Positions 1 through 7,210 of a stretch of DNA of 64,000 bases are shown here, piece after piece. The position numbers and the translations under genes are program-made. Location of the stretch: the NCBI RefSeq assembly GCF_016793595.1, contig NZ_JAEULY010000027.1, forward strand, positions 29,100 to 93,099. The letters are read 5' to 3'. The first letter of the stretch is position 1. Each line of letters starts with the position of its first letter. A model generated the notes under the pieces. It saw only the letters and a program-made list of their open reading frames with translations, was not told the origin of the DNA and did not search any database. This stretch comes from Phreatobacter sp. GTDB taxonomy: Bacteria; Pseudomonadota; Alphaproteobacteria; Rhizobiales; Phreatobacteraceae.

Positions 1-716
1 ACCGCGGTGACATAGGTCCAGAAGGCCACCAGCCACGTCCGCATGCCGTAGAGCTCGAAGCAATGCGCGCCGTAGCCGAGCACATATCCAAGCGCCGGAC
101 GATTGCCGAAGACCGCCTTGAAGTCGAACAGCGGCCCCACCCGCGGCGTCGGCGGCACTGGCACCATCGCGACCGCCGCGACCAACATCGCCACGGGAGC
201 CACGCCCGTGACGTAGAATGCCGCCTGCCACCCGAACCGATCGGCAACCAGCTGCGCGATGAGGAACGACAGCGCCACCCCCAGCGAAAAACTCGACGTG
301 TAGAGCGTCACGCTGCGCGACATGTCGCCGGGATCGAGCCGATCCGTCAGCGCCTTGAGGCCCGGCATGTAGGCGCCCGCGAAGCCGAGGCCAGCCAGGG
401 CCCACATGATCGACGCAGTGAAGAGATCCCGGGCAACGACGGGAAAAGCCAGGGTCGCCACCATGCTCAGCACCGTGCCGCCGATCAGAATGCGCCGGGC
501 GTCGATCCGGTCGGTGAGCGTCGCCAGGATCGGGACGGCGATCATGTAGCCGAAGGCGTAGGAGCCGGCCATGAGGCCCGCCTGACCAGCCGAGAGGCCC
601 CAGAGCGGCATGAGATGTTGCGCCATGATCGCCTGCACCACCATGTGCGGCACGAGATTGCCGACCTGGCCGACACACATCGCAACGACGAGGGCTCGTC
701 CTCGCAGCATCGCCAT
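1..716 (-). CDS. MFS transporter, N-terminal part (cut by window edge)
   Basis: Only the first ~238 residues are present; the gene runs off the left edge. The protein begins MAMLRGRALVVAMCVGQVGN and shows alternating hydrophobic segments of about 20 residues with a charged loop (TDRIDARR) after the second one, the usual N-terminal pattern of major facilitator superfamily permeases. I chose the ATG at 716 because it opens directly into the first membrane segment. The gene starts 15 bases after the flavoprotein stop, so it is probably the third gene of the ArsR-controlled operon. An efflux role for arsenic or an organoarsenical is inferred only from this position. The specific MFS subfamily (for example ArsJ- or ArsK-like) cannot be named from the visible half. 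Confidence 0.8.
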   Translation of the reverse strand, partial: MAMLRGRALVVAMCVGQVGNLVPHMVVQAIMAQHLMPLWGLSAGQAGLMAGSYAFGYMIAVPILATLTDRIDARRILIGGTVLSMVATLAFPVVARDLFTASIMWALAGLGFAGAYMPGLKALTDRLDPGDMSRSVTLYTSSFSLGVALSFLIAQLVADRFGWQAAFYVTGVAPVAMLVAAVAMVPVPPTPRVGPLFDFKAVFGNRPALGYVLGYGAHCFELYGMRTWLVAFWTYVTA

Positions 717-731
717 CCATCCCCTCGGTGA

Positions 732-2114
732 TCAGGCCGACTTGGTCCCGGAACAGCCGCAGCCGGACTCGCCAGCCTCCTTCGCGACCTCGTCCTTGGC
801 GCAGCAGGCGGTCTCGGCCCTGACCGGAGGACCGCCACAACAGCCGGCCGCGCCGGCTGCCGGATGTGACACGCTGCACACGCCCGTCTCCGGCAGGACC
901 AGTTCCACCCTGCGCGCCGCCTCGTGGTCGCCAGCGAGTTCCGCCGCGATGGAGCGCACCTGTTCGTAGCCCGTGAGCATCAGGAAGGTCGGTGCCCTCC
1001 CGTAGGACTTCATGCCGGCGAGATAGAGCCCCGGTTCCGGCTGGGCGAGTTCGCGGGCCCCATGCGGGCGAACTGTTCCACAGCTATGCTCGTTCGGATC
1101 GATCAGCGGCGCGAGCAAGGGCGGGCAATCGAGCGCCGGGTCGAGGGCCAGCCGCAGTTCGGACAGGCAAGAGAGGTCCGGACGGAAGCCCGTGGCGACG
1201 ATCATTTCATCGGCGAGAACTGCCGGACCGTCGGTTGGCGAGCCAGCGCCGATCCGCAAGCCATCCCCTGTTTCCGCGATATGAGACACCCGGAAGGAGG
1301 TGCGGACCTCGATGCGGCCTTGCCGGATGATGTCGGCGACCGCGGAGCCCAATTCGCCGCGGGCCGCCAGCGCGTCATTGGCTCCGCCCCCGAAGGCCTT
1401 GCCGATATCGTCCCCGCGGATCATCCAGACAACGCGGGTACCCGGCGTCTCGCGAGACAGCCGCTCCAGATCGAGGACCGTCCCGACGGCAGAATGCCCC
1501 GCGCCGAGCACGGCAACGCTCCTGCCGGCATAGCGCCCGCGCTCCGCGCCAAGCACGTCCGGCATTCCATAGGTGATCCGCCGGGCCGCCTCCCGTTCGC
1601 CGACCGCCGGCAGGCCGTTTGCCCCGGCCGGGCTGGGGTTCCACCATGTTCCGCTCGCATCGATAACGGTATCGGCCAGCAGCGAACGCGTGCCTTCACC
1701 ATTTTCGTAGCGCACCTCAAAAGGCGCGGTCTCGCGGCCTCTCGACTTCACCTTGTCGAACCCGACCCGGCTGATGCCGGTGACGCGGCTTCGGGTTCTG
1801 ATCGCACCGGCAAGGGCGGTGCGCTCGGCGAGCGGCTTGAGGTAGCTCTCGATCAGTTCCGCCCCTGTCGGGTATTGCTCCGGATCAGGACCGTTCCATC
1901 CGGTCGCGGCGAGCAGCCGGGCGGCAGCCGTGTCGATATTGAACGCCCACGGCGAGAACAGGCGCACGTGGGACCATTGCCGAACCGCATGGGCCGCGAC
2001 AGGGCCCGCCTCCAGCACAACCGGCTCCAGCCCGCGTTCGAGGAGATGGGCGGCGGCGGCCAGACCCACAGGACCTGCGCCAATGACGGCCACCCTCCTG
2101 ACAGCGCGCGTCAT
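732..2114 (-). CDS. FAD/NAD(P)-binding oxidoreductase of an arsenic-type operon (ArsO-like) with Cys-rich tail
   Basis: A 460-residue flavoprotein. A Rossmann FAD motif (VAVIGAGPVGLAAAAHLLE) lies at residues 8-26, a second dinucleotide motif (VAVLGAGHSAVG) near residue 200, and an ATGFRPD motif near 310, as in flavin monooxygenase-like or thioredoxin-reductase-like oxidoreductases. The last ~50 residues carry seven cysteines (C413, C425, C426, C437, C438, C452, C454) as CC, CC and CxC groups, which suggests metalloid or thiolate binding. The start overlaps the arsR stop (ATGA), so the two are translationally coupled. Similar proteins in ars operons are often called ArsO, with poorly defined chemistry. 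A redox role on arsenicals is inferred from operon context and the tail. Confidence 0.75.
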   Translation of the reverse strand: MTRAVRRVAVIGAGPVGLAAAAHLLERGLEPVVLEAGPVAAHAVRQWSHVRLFSPWAFNIDTAAARLLAATGWNGPDPEQYPTGAELIESYLKPLAERTALAGAIRTRSRVTGISRVGFDKVKSRGRETAPFEVRYENGEGTRSLLADTVIDASGTWWNPSPAGANGLPAVGEREAARRITYGMPDVLGAERGRYAGRSVAVLGAGHSAVGTVLDLERLSRETPGTRVVWMIRGDDIGKAFGGGANDALAARGELGSAVADIIRQGRIEVRTSFRVSHIAETGDGLRIGAGSPTDGPAVLADEMIVATGFRPDLSCLSELRLALDPALDCPPLLAPLIDPNEHSCGTVRPHGARELAQPEPGLYLAGMKSYGRAPTFLMLTGYEQVRSIAAELAGDHEAARRVELVLPETGVCSVSHPAAGAAGCCGGPPVRAETACCAKDEVAKEAGESGCGCSGTKSA

Positions 2115-2464
2115 GCTCTTTCTCCTCTTGCGCCTGCGTCGGTACTGGATTGGGCAGCTTCAGCCGGAGCGCAGTCGCACGCATCGGCACAGCATTCGGC
2201 CACGAGGAAATCGACGATGCCGCGCATCATCTCGTAATTGGCCCGGCAGATGAGCGTGGTGGCCTGTCGCTCCTGTGCGACGAGGCCGACAATGACGAGC
2301 GCCTTCAGGTGATGAGAAAGCGTCGAACCGGCCAGTTCAAGGCTCGCCTGAAGCTTGCCGACGGCCATGCCCGCATGCCCTGCCCGCACGAGGGACCGAT
2401 AGATTCTAAGCCGCGTGGGGTTGCCAAGGGCCTCGAGCCGGACAGCTGCGTCGTCGATCATCAT
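2111..2464 (-). CDS. arsR: ArsR/SmtB-family metalloid-responsive repressor
   Basis: A 117-residue winged-helix repressor. The core (ALGNPTRLRIYRSLV, then STLSHHLKAL) matches ArsR family helices. The recognition helix lacks the ELCVCDL cysteine motif of the E. coli type. Cysteines instead cluster at the C-terminus (C91, C92, C96, C98), resembling the C-terminal As(III) site described for Acidithiobacillus ArsR. An upstream in-frame start at 2557 exists, but I prefer 2464 (or 2461): it begins right before the conserved fold and leaves a perfect operator-like palindrome in the promoter rather than inside the gene. First gene of the operon with the flavoprotein and MFS genes; it probably represses itself and both. 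Confidence 0.88.
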   Translation of the reverse strand: MMIDDAAVRLEALGNPTRLRIYRSLVRAGHAGMAVGKLQASLELAGSTLSHHLKALVIVGLVAQERQATTLICRANYEMMRGIVDFLVAECCADACDCAPAEAAQSSTDAGARGERA

Positions 2465-2498
2465 GATCGTATGATCGTCGGTGAAGGGCGGCCTGTAA

Positions 2499-2517
2499 AG
2501 TATATTTCTGGAAATAT
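2499..2517 (-). promoter_or_regulatory. Probable ArsR operator overlapping a -10 element
   Basis: A perfect inverted repeat ATATTTC-TG-GAAATAT occupies 2502-2517, 38 bases upstream of the preferred arsR start. On the minus strand a -10-like TATACT (2499-2504) overlaps its edge. AT-rich, gapped palindromes over the promoter are typical ArsR-family operators. Binding is inferred. Confidence 0.6.
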
Positions 2518-2589
2518 CGAAATAGTGTCCTCCAGTGCTCCTGGCGGCGTTCCCCAAGCCGCACCGCTACGAGCTGCGGTCAGCCAGCC

Positions 2590-2835
2590 TCAACCTGCGT
2601 CAAGAGGCGGCTTGCCACGCGCCGCGATGGCGGCGATCGCCGCCCGGTACTCGCCTTCCAGCGTCACGCGGAGAGAAGCTGCGGGCGGGAGGTCGCGGAT
2701 GCCGCTCACGCCATGGCCCGCCGACCAGATGTGTTTCCACGCCTTGAAGTCCTCGGTCAGATCGAGATAACCGGGACCGTCGGCGGCCGCGAGAACACCG
2801 CCTTGTCGAGGGAAATGTGCCGGTGGGCAGCCGTC
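2590..2835 (-). pseudogene. C-terminal remnant of a nitronate monooxygenase-like gene
   Basis: The minus strand is open for 82 codons with no start codon and ends with a TGA at 2590-2592. The translation includes FKAWKHIWSAGHGVSGIRDL followed by a stretch ending EGEYRAAIAAIAARG, which resembles the C-terminal end of 2-nitropropane dioxygenase/nitronate monooxygenase family proteins. A TGA precedes it at 2836-2838, and no upstream domain is visible in any frame before the SDR gene at 2978. I read it as a decayed fragment downstream of the catabolic operon. The family assignment rests on remembered C-terminal sequences, so it is moderate. The remaining parts of 2465-2977 show nothing else. Confidence 0.5.
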
Positions 2836-2977
2836 TCAGATCGACGCGGCGCCGACTGGTGAGAATAGCCGCCAGACCGAGCTTCTCATGAGATTGGAAC
2901 GAGCCCGGATATCGATTTCCCTGGTGACAATGAAGTTGAGCGGTAAAGCGATTTCGCCGCCCGCATCGGCAATGCTC

Positions 2978-3763
2978 TCAGATCGCCGAGACTCCACCGG
3001 TAATGCTTATGGTCTGACCGGTCATTTTTGCCGCTGCCGGGCTGGCAAGAAAAACGACGGCGTCGGCCAGATCGGACGCCGTGACAATGCCGAGATTGGC
3101 CATCGTTTCAGCCTTGCCGAACAGCTTTCCCGCAAAGGCGTCGGCTTTCAGCTTTCCATAGAGCGGAGTGTCGCCCACGATGCTGGGGGTGAGGCAGTTG
3201 ACTCGGACGCCATTGCGCTTGGCCTCCCAGGCCATGCCGCGGCAGAACATCGCAATGGCGGCCATGGCGGCGCCAATGACGGTCTCGCCAGGTGTTGCAA
3301 TCTTGGCGGCATCCGTCGCGAAGCAGATCACCGCGCCGCCGCCTTGCCGCGTCATGTAGGGCAGCACCGCTCGCGCGGGCAGGATCACGCCGCTCGATAT
3401 CTGGGTCATCGTCGGGACAATCTCGTCCAACGGGATAGTGTGCAGGAGCCGCGGCATGGGGTCTCCTCCTGCCGAGCTAACGAGAATATCGATCGAGCCC
3501 ATTCTCGCCGCCGCGCCTTCGACCGTCGAAGCGACCTGATCGGGATGAGCCGCATCGCAGGCGACGAAATGGATGTCGGCACGCGGGAACGCGCTGCCGA
3601 GGTCGGCAGCCACTGCCGCGCCCCGGTCGCGATTTCGCCCCACGACGACCAGCCTTGGCAACCCCTCGCGCAACAGCGCGTTGGCGCTCGCCAGTCCGAT
3701 CCCTGCCGTTCCACCGAAGATCAGCGCGCTGCTTTCGGCAATGGGTTTGGCTGAAAAGGTCAT
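2978..3763 (-). CDS. SDR-family protein lacking the canonical Tyr-x3-Lys
   Basis: A 261-residue Rossmann protein: GGTAGIG cofactor loop at 17-23, a D70 after the fourth strand, an SSAGG in place of the usual NNAG at 96-100, and an ITGG ending typical of classical SDRs. By spacing against the RVNCLTPS strand, the catalytic Tyr and Lys positions are occupied by I163 and M167, and the catalytic Ser by T150. Either this is a subfamily using other chemistry or it binds cofactor without classical dehydrogenase activity. It is the last gene of the acyl-CoA operon, 164 bases after the CitE-like gene stop, so a weaker link to the operon is possible. A G-rich Shine-Dalgarno precedes the ATG. Confidence 0.8.
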   Translation of the reverse strand: MTFSAKPIAESSALIFGGTAGIGLASANALLREGLPRLVVVGRNRDRGAAVAADLGSAFPRADIHFVACDAAHPDQVASTVEGAAARMGSIDILVSSAGGDPMPRLLHTIPLDEIVPTMTQISSGVILPARAVLPYMTRQGGGAVICFATDAAKIATPGETVIGAAMAAIAMFCRGMAWEAKRNGVRVNCLTPSIVGDTPLYGKLKADAFAGKLFGKAETMANLGIVTASDLADAVVFLASPAAAKMTGQTISITGGVSAI

Positions 3764-3927
3764 GAATGCCCCCGATCAGAAACGTTTGCTGAATCCATTC
3801 CTGCCCCCGCGCGCACCGGAGTAATTTCTGTCCGCCATGTCTGACGACGACGGCGCAGCTTGCTGGAATTGCGTCGCTGATCGCAGATCAGGCGGGACCG
3901 GCACCTGCGCTCCCTCCCGGTCAACAC

Positions 3928-4770
3928 CTAGACGCCGGCCAAGATGCGTTTCGCGCGCGCTGCGTGCGGCGCATCGACCATCTGCCCGTCGACCAGCGCG
4001 ATGCCGGAACTCGATGCCGCGAGTTTCTCCAGAACCTGGCGCGCCCAGGCGATCTCTGTGTCCGTGGGCCGAAAGACGGCGTTGATGACATCGACCTGGC
4101 TCGGGTGGATCGCAGCCTTTCCATCGAAACCGTCTCGCCTCGAGGCTTCCGCCTCCGCGGCCAGACCATCAAGGTCGCGCAGATCGGTATGCACCGCGTC
4201 GATGGCGAGTGCTCCTGCACGGCGGGCCGCCATGAGACAGAGATCGCGGGCAAGGCGGAATGGGCTGGAATATTGCCCTTCGGGGGTTCGATTGGCGGTG
4301 GCTCCCAGATCGGCAGCCAGATCCTCGCCGCCCCACAGCATGCCCTTCAGCCGGGGATGCACCCACGGAGCAGCCGCAAGCGAGAGGACGGATGCGATAG
4401 TCTCCGTCGCAACCGCGAGGATTCCGGTGTGCCCAGCCAGTGGCTCCAGTGGCGCCATTCTTTCCGCCAGTTCGATGACATCGCCCGGCCCCTCCGTCTT
4501 GGGCAGCATGACGAAGTGCGGCTGAAGGGGGACGATCGCGGCGAGATCATCCGCGCTCCAGGGCGTCCTCAGACCGTTGATGCGCACGGCCACCTTCGGG
4601 CTCTTGCGATCGCGCTCCTTGAGATGCGCAACCAGGAGCGCCCGCGCCTCGGCCTTGGCCGACTGCTGCACCGCGTCTTCGAGGTCGAGGATGACGACAT
4701 CGGCTGCGCTGGCGACCGATTTCTCGAGCATCCTCGTCGAGCCGGCCGGCACGAAGAGAAAAGACCGCAT
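3928..4770 (-). CDS. CitE-type HpcH/HpaI family CoA-ester lyase
   Basis: A 280-residue TIM-barrel lyase of the citrate lyase beta subunit family. It begins MRSFLFVPAGS, followed by VVILDLEDAV (residues 25-34), an AVRINGLRTPW substrate loop, LPKTEGP, a metal-ligand Glu in ATETI and Asp in WGGEDLAADLG. The motif GFDGKAAIHPSQ near 215 is characteristic. Family members cleave malyl-, citramalyl- or related 3-hydroxy-acyl-CoA thioesters by retro-Claisen or aldol chemistry with Mg2+. It lies two bases downstream of the MaoC hydratase gene, so the likely substrate is the hydration product made there. In the proposed pathway it would replace HMG-CoA lyase. Its exact substrate cannot be told from sequence. 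Confidence 0.88.
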   Translation of the reverse strand: MRSFLFVPAGSTRMLEKSVASAADVVILDLEDAVQQSAKAEARALLVAHLKERDRKSPKVAVRINGLRTPWSADDLAAIVPLQPHFVMLPKTEGPGDVIELAERMAPLEPLAGHTGILAVATETIASVLSLAAAPWVHPRLKGMLWGGEDLAADLGATANRTPEGQYSSPFRLARDLCLMAARRAGALAIDAVHTDLRDLDGLAAEAEASRRDGFDGKAAIHPSQVDVINAVFRPTDTEIAWARQVLEKLAASSSGIALVDGQMVDAPHAARAKRILAGV

Positions 4771-4771
4771 T

Positions 4772-5233
4772 TCATCCGGCCTTCTGCGGCCGCATCATCA
4801 TCAGCGCCTGGCGATCACAGATGCCGCACACGGCGCCGTCCTGGTTCAGGGCCTCGTGCCGAAGCGTCACGATCCCCTCGCCCGGCCGCGACTTGCTTTC
4901 ACGCTTGGCCAGCACGGTCGTGCGGATACGGATGGTGTCGCCTTCGAAGAGCGGATGGGGGAACTTCACGTCGCTCATGCCCAGATTGGCGATCGTCGTG
5001 CCGAATGTCGTGTCGTTCACCGACATTCCGACCATCAGGCCGAGAGTGAAGAGGCTGTTGACCAGCGGCCGCTTCCACACGCTTCGCGCCGCCGCCGCGT
5101 TGTCGATGTGCACCGGCTGCGTGTTCATCGTGAGCAGCGAGAACCACTTGTTGTCAGCCTCGGTGATCGTGCGTGTCCATTCGTGCTCGAAGACACGTCC
5201 GACCTCGAACTCCTCGTACCAGAGCCCAGCCAT
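4772..5233 (-). CDS. MaoC-family acyl-CoA hydratase
   Basis: A 153-residue hot-dog protein. The active-site segment reads LTMNTQPVHIDNA, with the hydratase His conserved but Asn at the place where many MaoC proteins have Asp; the LTxNTxPxHxD form is typical of a mesaconyl-CoA-hydratase-like branch. VKFPHPLFEGDTI is the second characteristic loop. It should add water across a 2-enoyl-CoA. The gene follows the biotin carboxylase stop by three bases and precedes the CitE-like lyase by one base, so the three are surely co-translated. The inferred role is hydration of the carboxylated enoyl-CoA (a glutaconyl-CoA-like compound) before cleavage. Confidence 0.87.
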   Translation of the reverse strand: MAGLWYEEFEVGRVFEHEWTRTITEADNKWFSLLTMNTQPVHIDNAAAARSVWKRPLVNSLFTLGLMVGMSVNDTTFGTTIANLGMSDVKFPHPLFEGDTIRIRTTVLAKRESKSRPGEGIVTLRHEALNQDGAVCGICDRQALMMMRPQKAG

Positions 5234-5236
5234 GGT

Positions 5237-7210
5237 TCACTCCTCTTCCAGGGAATCGATGTCGACCAGCGGTGCTCCGGCGGCAACGGTCTCGCCGACC
5301 GCGCAGTAGAACCGCGCGATGCGACCGGCGCGCGGCGCTGTCAGTGTATGGATGAGCTTCATCGCCTCCATCTGGACAAGGCTTTCGCCCTTCTCCACGA
5401 CGGCGCCGGGGACCGCGAACAACTGCGTGACCACGCCGGGAAGCGGAGCGCTGAGACGGTTTTCGTCAGCCCCCTCGCTCGCCACATCGGTCGTGGCATC
5501 GATGGCGAGGGAAGCGCGGGCCTTGATCACGAGAGCGGCAAGCGCGGCCTCGACTTCACTCGGCGCGACGCGGATGAGTGCCGGCTGTCCCGCGACAACC
5601 GTGGTGCCATCGTCAAACGCGACGCGTGTGTCGCCCGGGCGCTTCAACACGGTCACCGCTACCTCGCCGAAGTCATCGGAGAGCAGCACCTCGACCTTGG
5701 CCGGCCGTCCGGAGGATGTGACCCTGAAGGCGCTGCGGCGCTCCCACGGATCATCGACAATGGTGGGCTGCGCGGTCGCCCAGGCCGCGGCGGCTTCAGC
5801 GCGCAGTTGCTTCAGGGACGCGGCCGGCGGGGTCCATCCCTCGGCAAACTCCCGAGCGAGAAACCCGGTCGTGAGTTCGCCGGATATGAACGCCTCCCTC
5901 GTGGTGCAATCACGAAGAAAGGCGGCATTGGTGCCAACGCCGAGCACGGCGAACTCGTCCAGGGCTGCCGTCAGATTGGCGACGGCCACGTCGCGATCGG
6001 GCCCGTGCGCGATCAGTTTGGCGACCATGCTGTCATAGTGAAGGCCGACCTCGGAGCCTTCGGCAATGCCGGTGTCCAACCTCGCGCCGCGGGGGACGTA
6101 CATGGCGCTGACGGTGCCTGTCGACGGCTGATAGTCGCGGTCAGGGCGCTCGGCCGCGATACGAGCTTCGATGGCGTGGCCCTTGAGCCGGATCTCCTCC
6201 TGGCGCGCTGGCAAGGGCAATCCAGCGGCAACACGAATCTGCCATTCGACGAGATCGATCCCCGTGATCGCCTCGGTAACGGGGTGCTCGACCTGCAGGC
6301 GGGTATTCATCTCCAGAAAGTACGGTTCGTCGCCGCCGGCATCCATGATGAACTCGACGGTACCGGCACAGGTATAGCCGATCGTTCGCCCGAGCCTCAG
6401 GGCGCGTTCGTAGAGCTTCTCGCGCACATGCTGCGGAAGATGGGGCGCCGGCGCTTCCTCGAAAACCTTCTGATTGTTGCGCTGGATCGAGCAGTCCCGC
6501 TCGAAGAGATGGACGAGATTGCCCTGCTCGTCACCGACAAGCTGTACTTCCAGGTGCCGCGGGTTCGCGACCAGTTTCTCGAGAAGAACGGCGTCGCTGC
6601 CGAAAGCTGCCCGCGCCTCGGCCTTCGCTGATTGCAGGGCCGACGCCATGTCCGCCGCCTCGGCCACCCGGCGCATGCCACGCCCGCCCCCGCCAGCCGA
6701 TGCCTTGATCAGCACGGGGTAGCCGATGTTCTCCGCCTCCCGGACCAGACGCCCGAGAGACTGGTCATCGCCGAGATAGCCCGGCACGGTCGCGACACCG
6801 GCCGCCTCGGCGAGCTTCTTGGCCTCGATCTTCGATCCCATGGCCGCGATCGCCTCGGGAGACGGTCCGATGAACACGAGGCCCGCATCGCGGCACGCTT
6901 TGGCAAACTCGGCGTTCTCGGAGAGGAAGCCGTATCCCGGGTGAATGGCATCAGCCCCGGACCGGCGCGCGGCGTCCAGGATTGCCGATACGTTCAGATA
7001 GCTCTGTGCCGCTGCGGGCGGCCCGATCCGGATGGCCGCGTCGGCATCCCTGACGTGGAGAGCATCCGCGTCGGCATCGGAATAGACGGCAATGGTCGCA
7101 AGCCCGAGCCGCTTGCATGTACGGATCACGCGGCAGGCGATCTCTCCGCGATTGGCCACGAGGACCGATCGGATGGGGCGTGGCGCTATGGCAAGGTCGA
7201 TCATGATCAC
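5237..7210 (-). CDS. Biotin carboxylase/BCCP alpha subunit of an acyl-CoA carboxylase
   Basis: 657 residues. N-terminal biotin carboxylase: SVLVANRGEIACRV near 15-28, HPGYGFLSEN near 90, the glycine-rich ATP-grasp loop KASAGGGGRGM near 168, and LEMNTRLQVEHPVTE near 300. A linker domain follows, then a C-terminal biotinyl domain with MEAMK (Lys at 618). It carboxylates its own biotin with bicarbonate and ATP and passes the CO2 to the beta subunit encoded immediately upstream. The start overlaps the beta-subunit stop in an ATGA. The architecture fits methylcrotonyl-, geranyl- or propionyl-CoA carboxylase alpha chains; the substrate is decided by the beta subunit. Confidence 0.93.
   Translation of the reverse strand: MIMIDLAIAPRPIRSVLVANRGEIACRVIRTCKRLGLATIAVYSDADADALHVRDADAAIRIGPPAAAQSYLNVSAILDAARRSGADAIHPGYGFLSENAEFAKACRDAGLVFIGPSPEAIAAMGSKIEAKKLAEAAGVATVPGYLGDDQSLGRLVREAENIGYPVLIKASAGGGGRGMRRVAEAADMASALQSAKAEARAAFGSDAVLLEKLVANPRHLEVQLVGDEQGNLVHLFERDCSIQRNNQKVFEEAPAPHLPQHVREKLYERALRLGRTIGYTCAGTVEFIMDAGGDEPYFLEMNTRLQVEHPVTEAITGIDLVEWQIRVAAGLPLPARQEEIRLKGHAIEARIAAERPDRDYQPSTGTVSAMYVPRGARLDTGIAEGSEVGLHYDSMVAKLIAHGPDRDVAVANLTAALDEFAVLGVGTNAAFLRDCTTREAFISGELTTGFLAREFAEGWTPPAASLKQLRAEAAAAWATAQPTIVDDPWERRSAFRVTSSGRPAKVEVLLSDDFGEVAVTVLKRPGDTRVAFDDGTTVVAGQPALIRVAPSEVEAALAALVIKARASLAIDATTDVASEGADENRLSAPLPGVVTQLFAVPGAVVEKGESLVQMEAMKLIHTLTAPRAGRIARFYCAVGETVAAGAPLVDIDSLEEE

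Noticed and set aside
4577..6631. 684-residue plus-strand ORF
   Set aside because: Antisense to the CitE, MaoC and biotin carboxylase genes, whose motifs are unambiguous; low-complexity basic composition.
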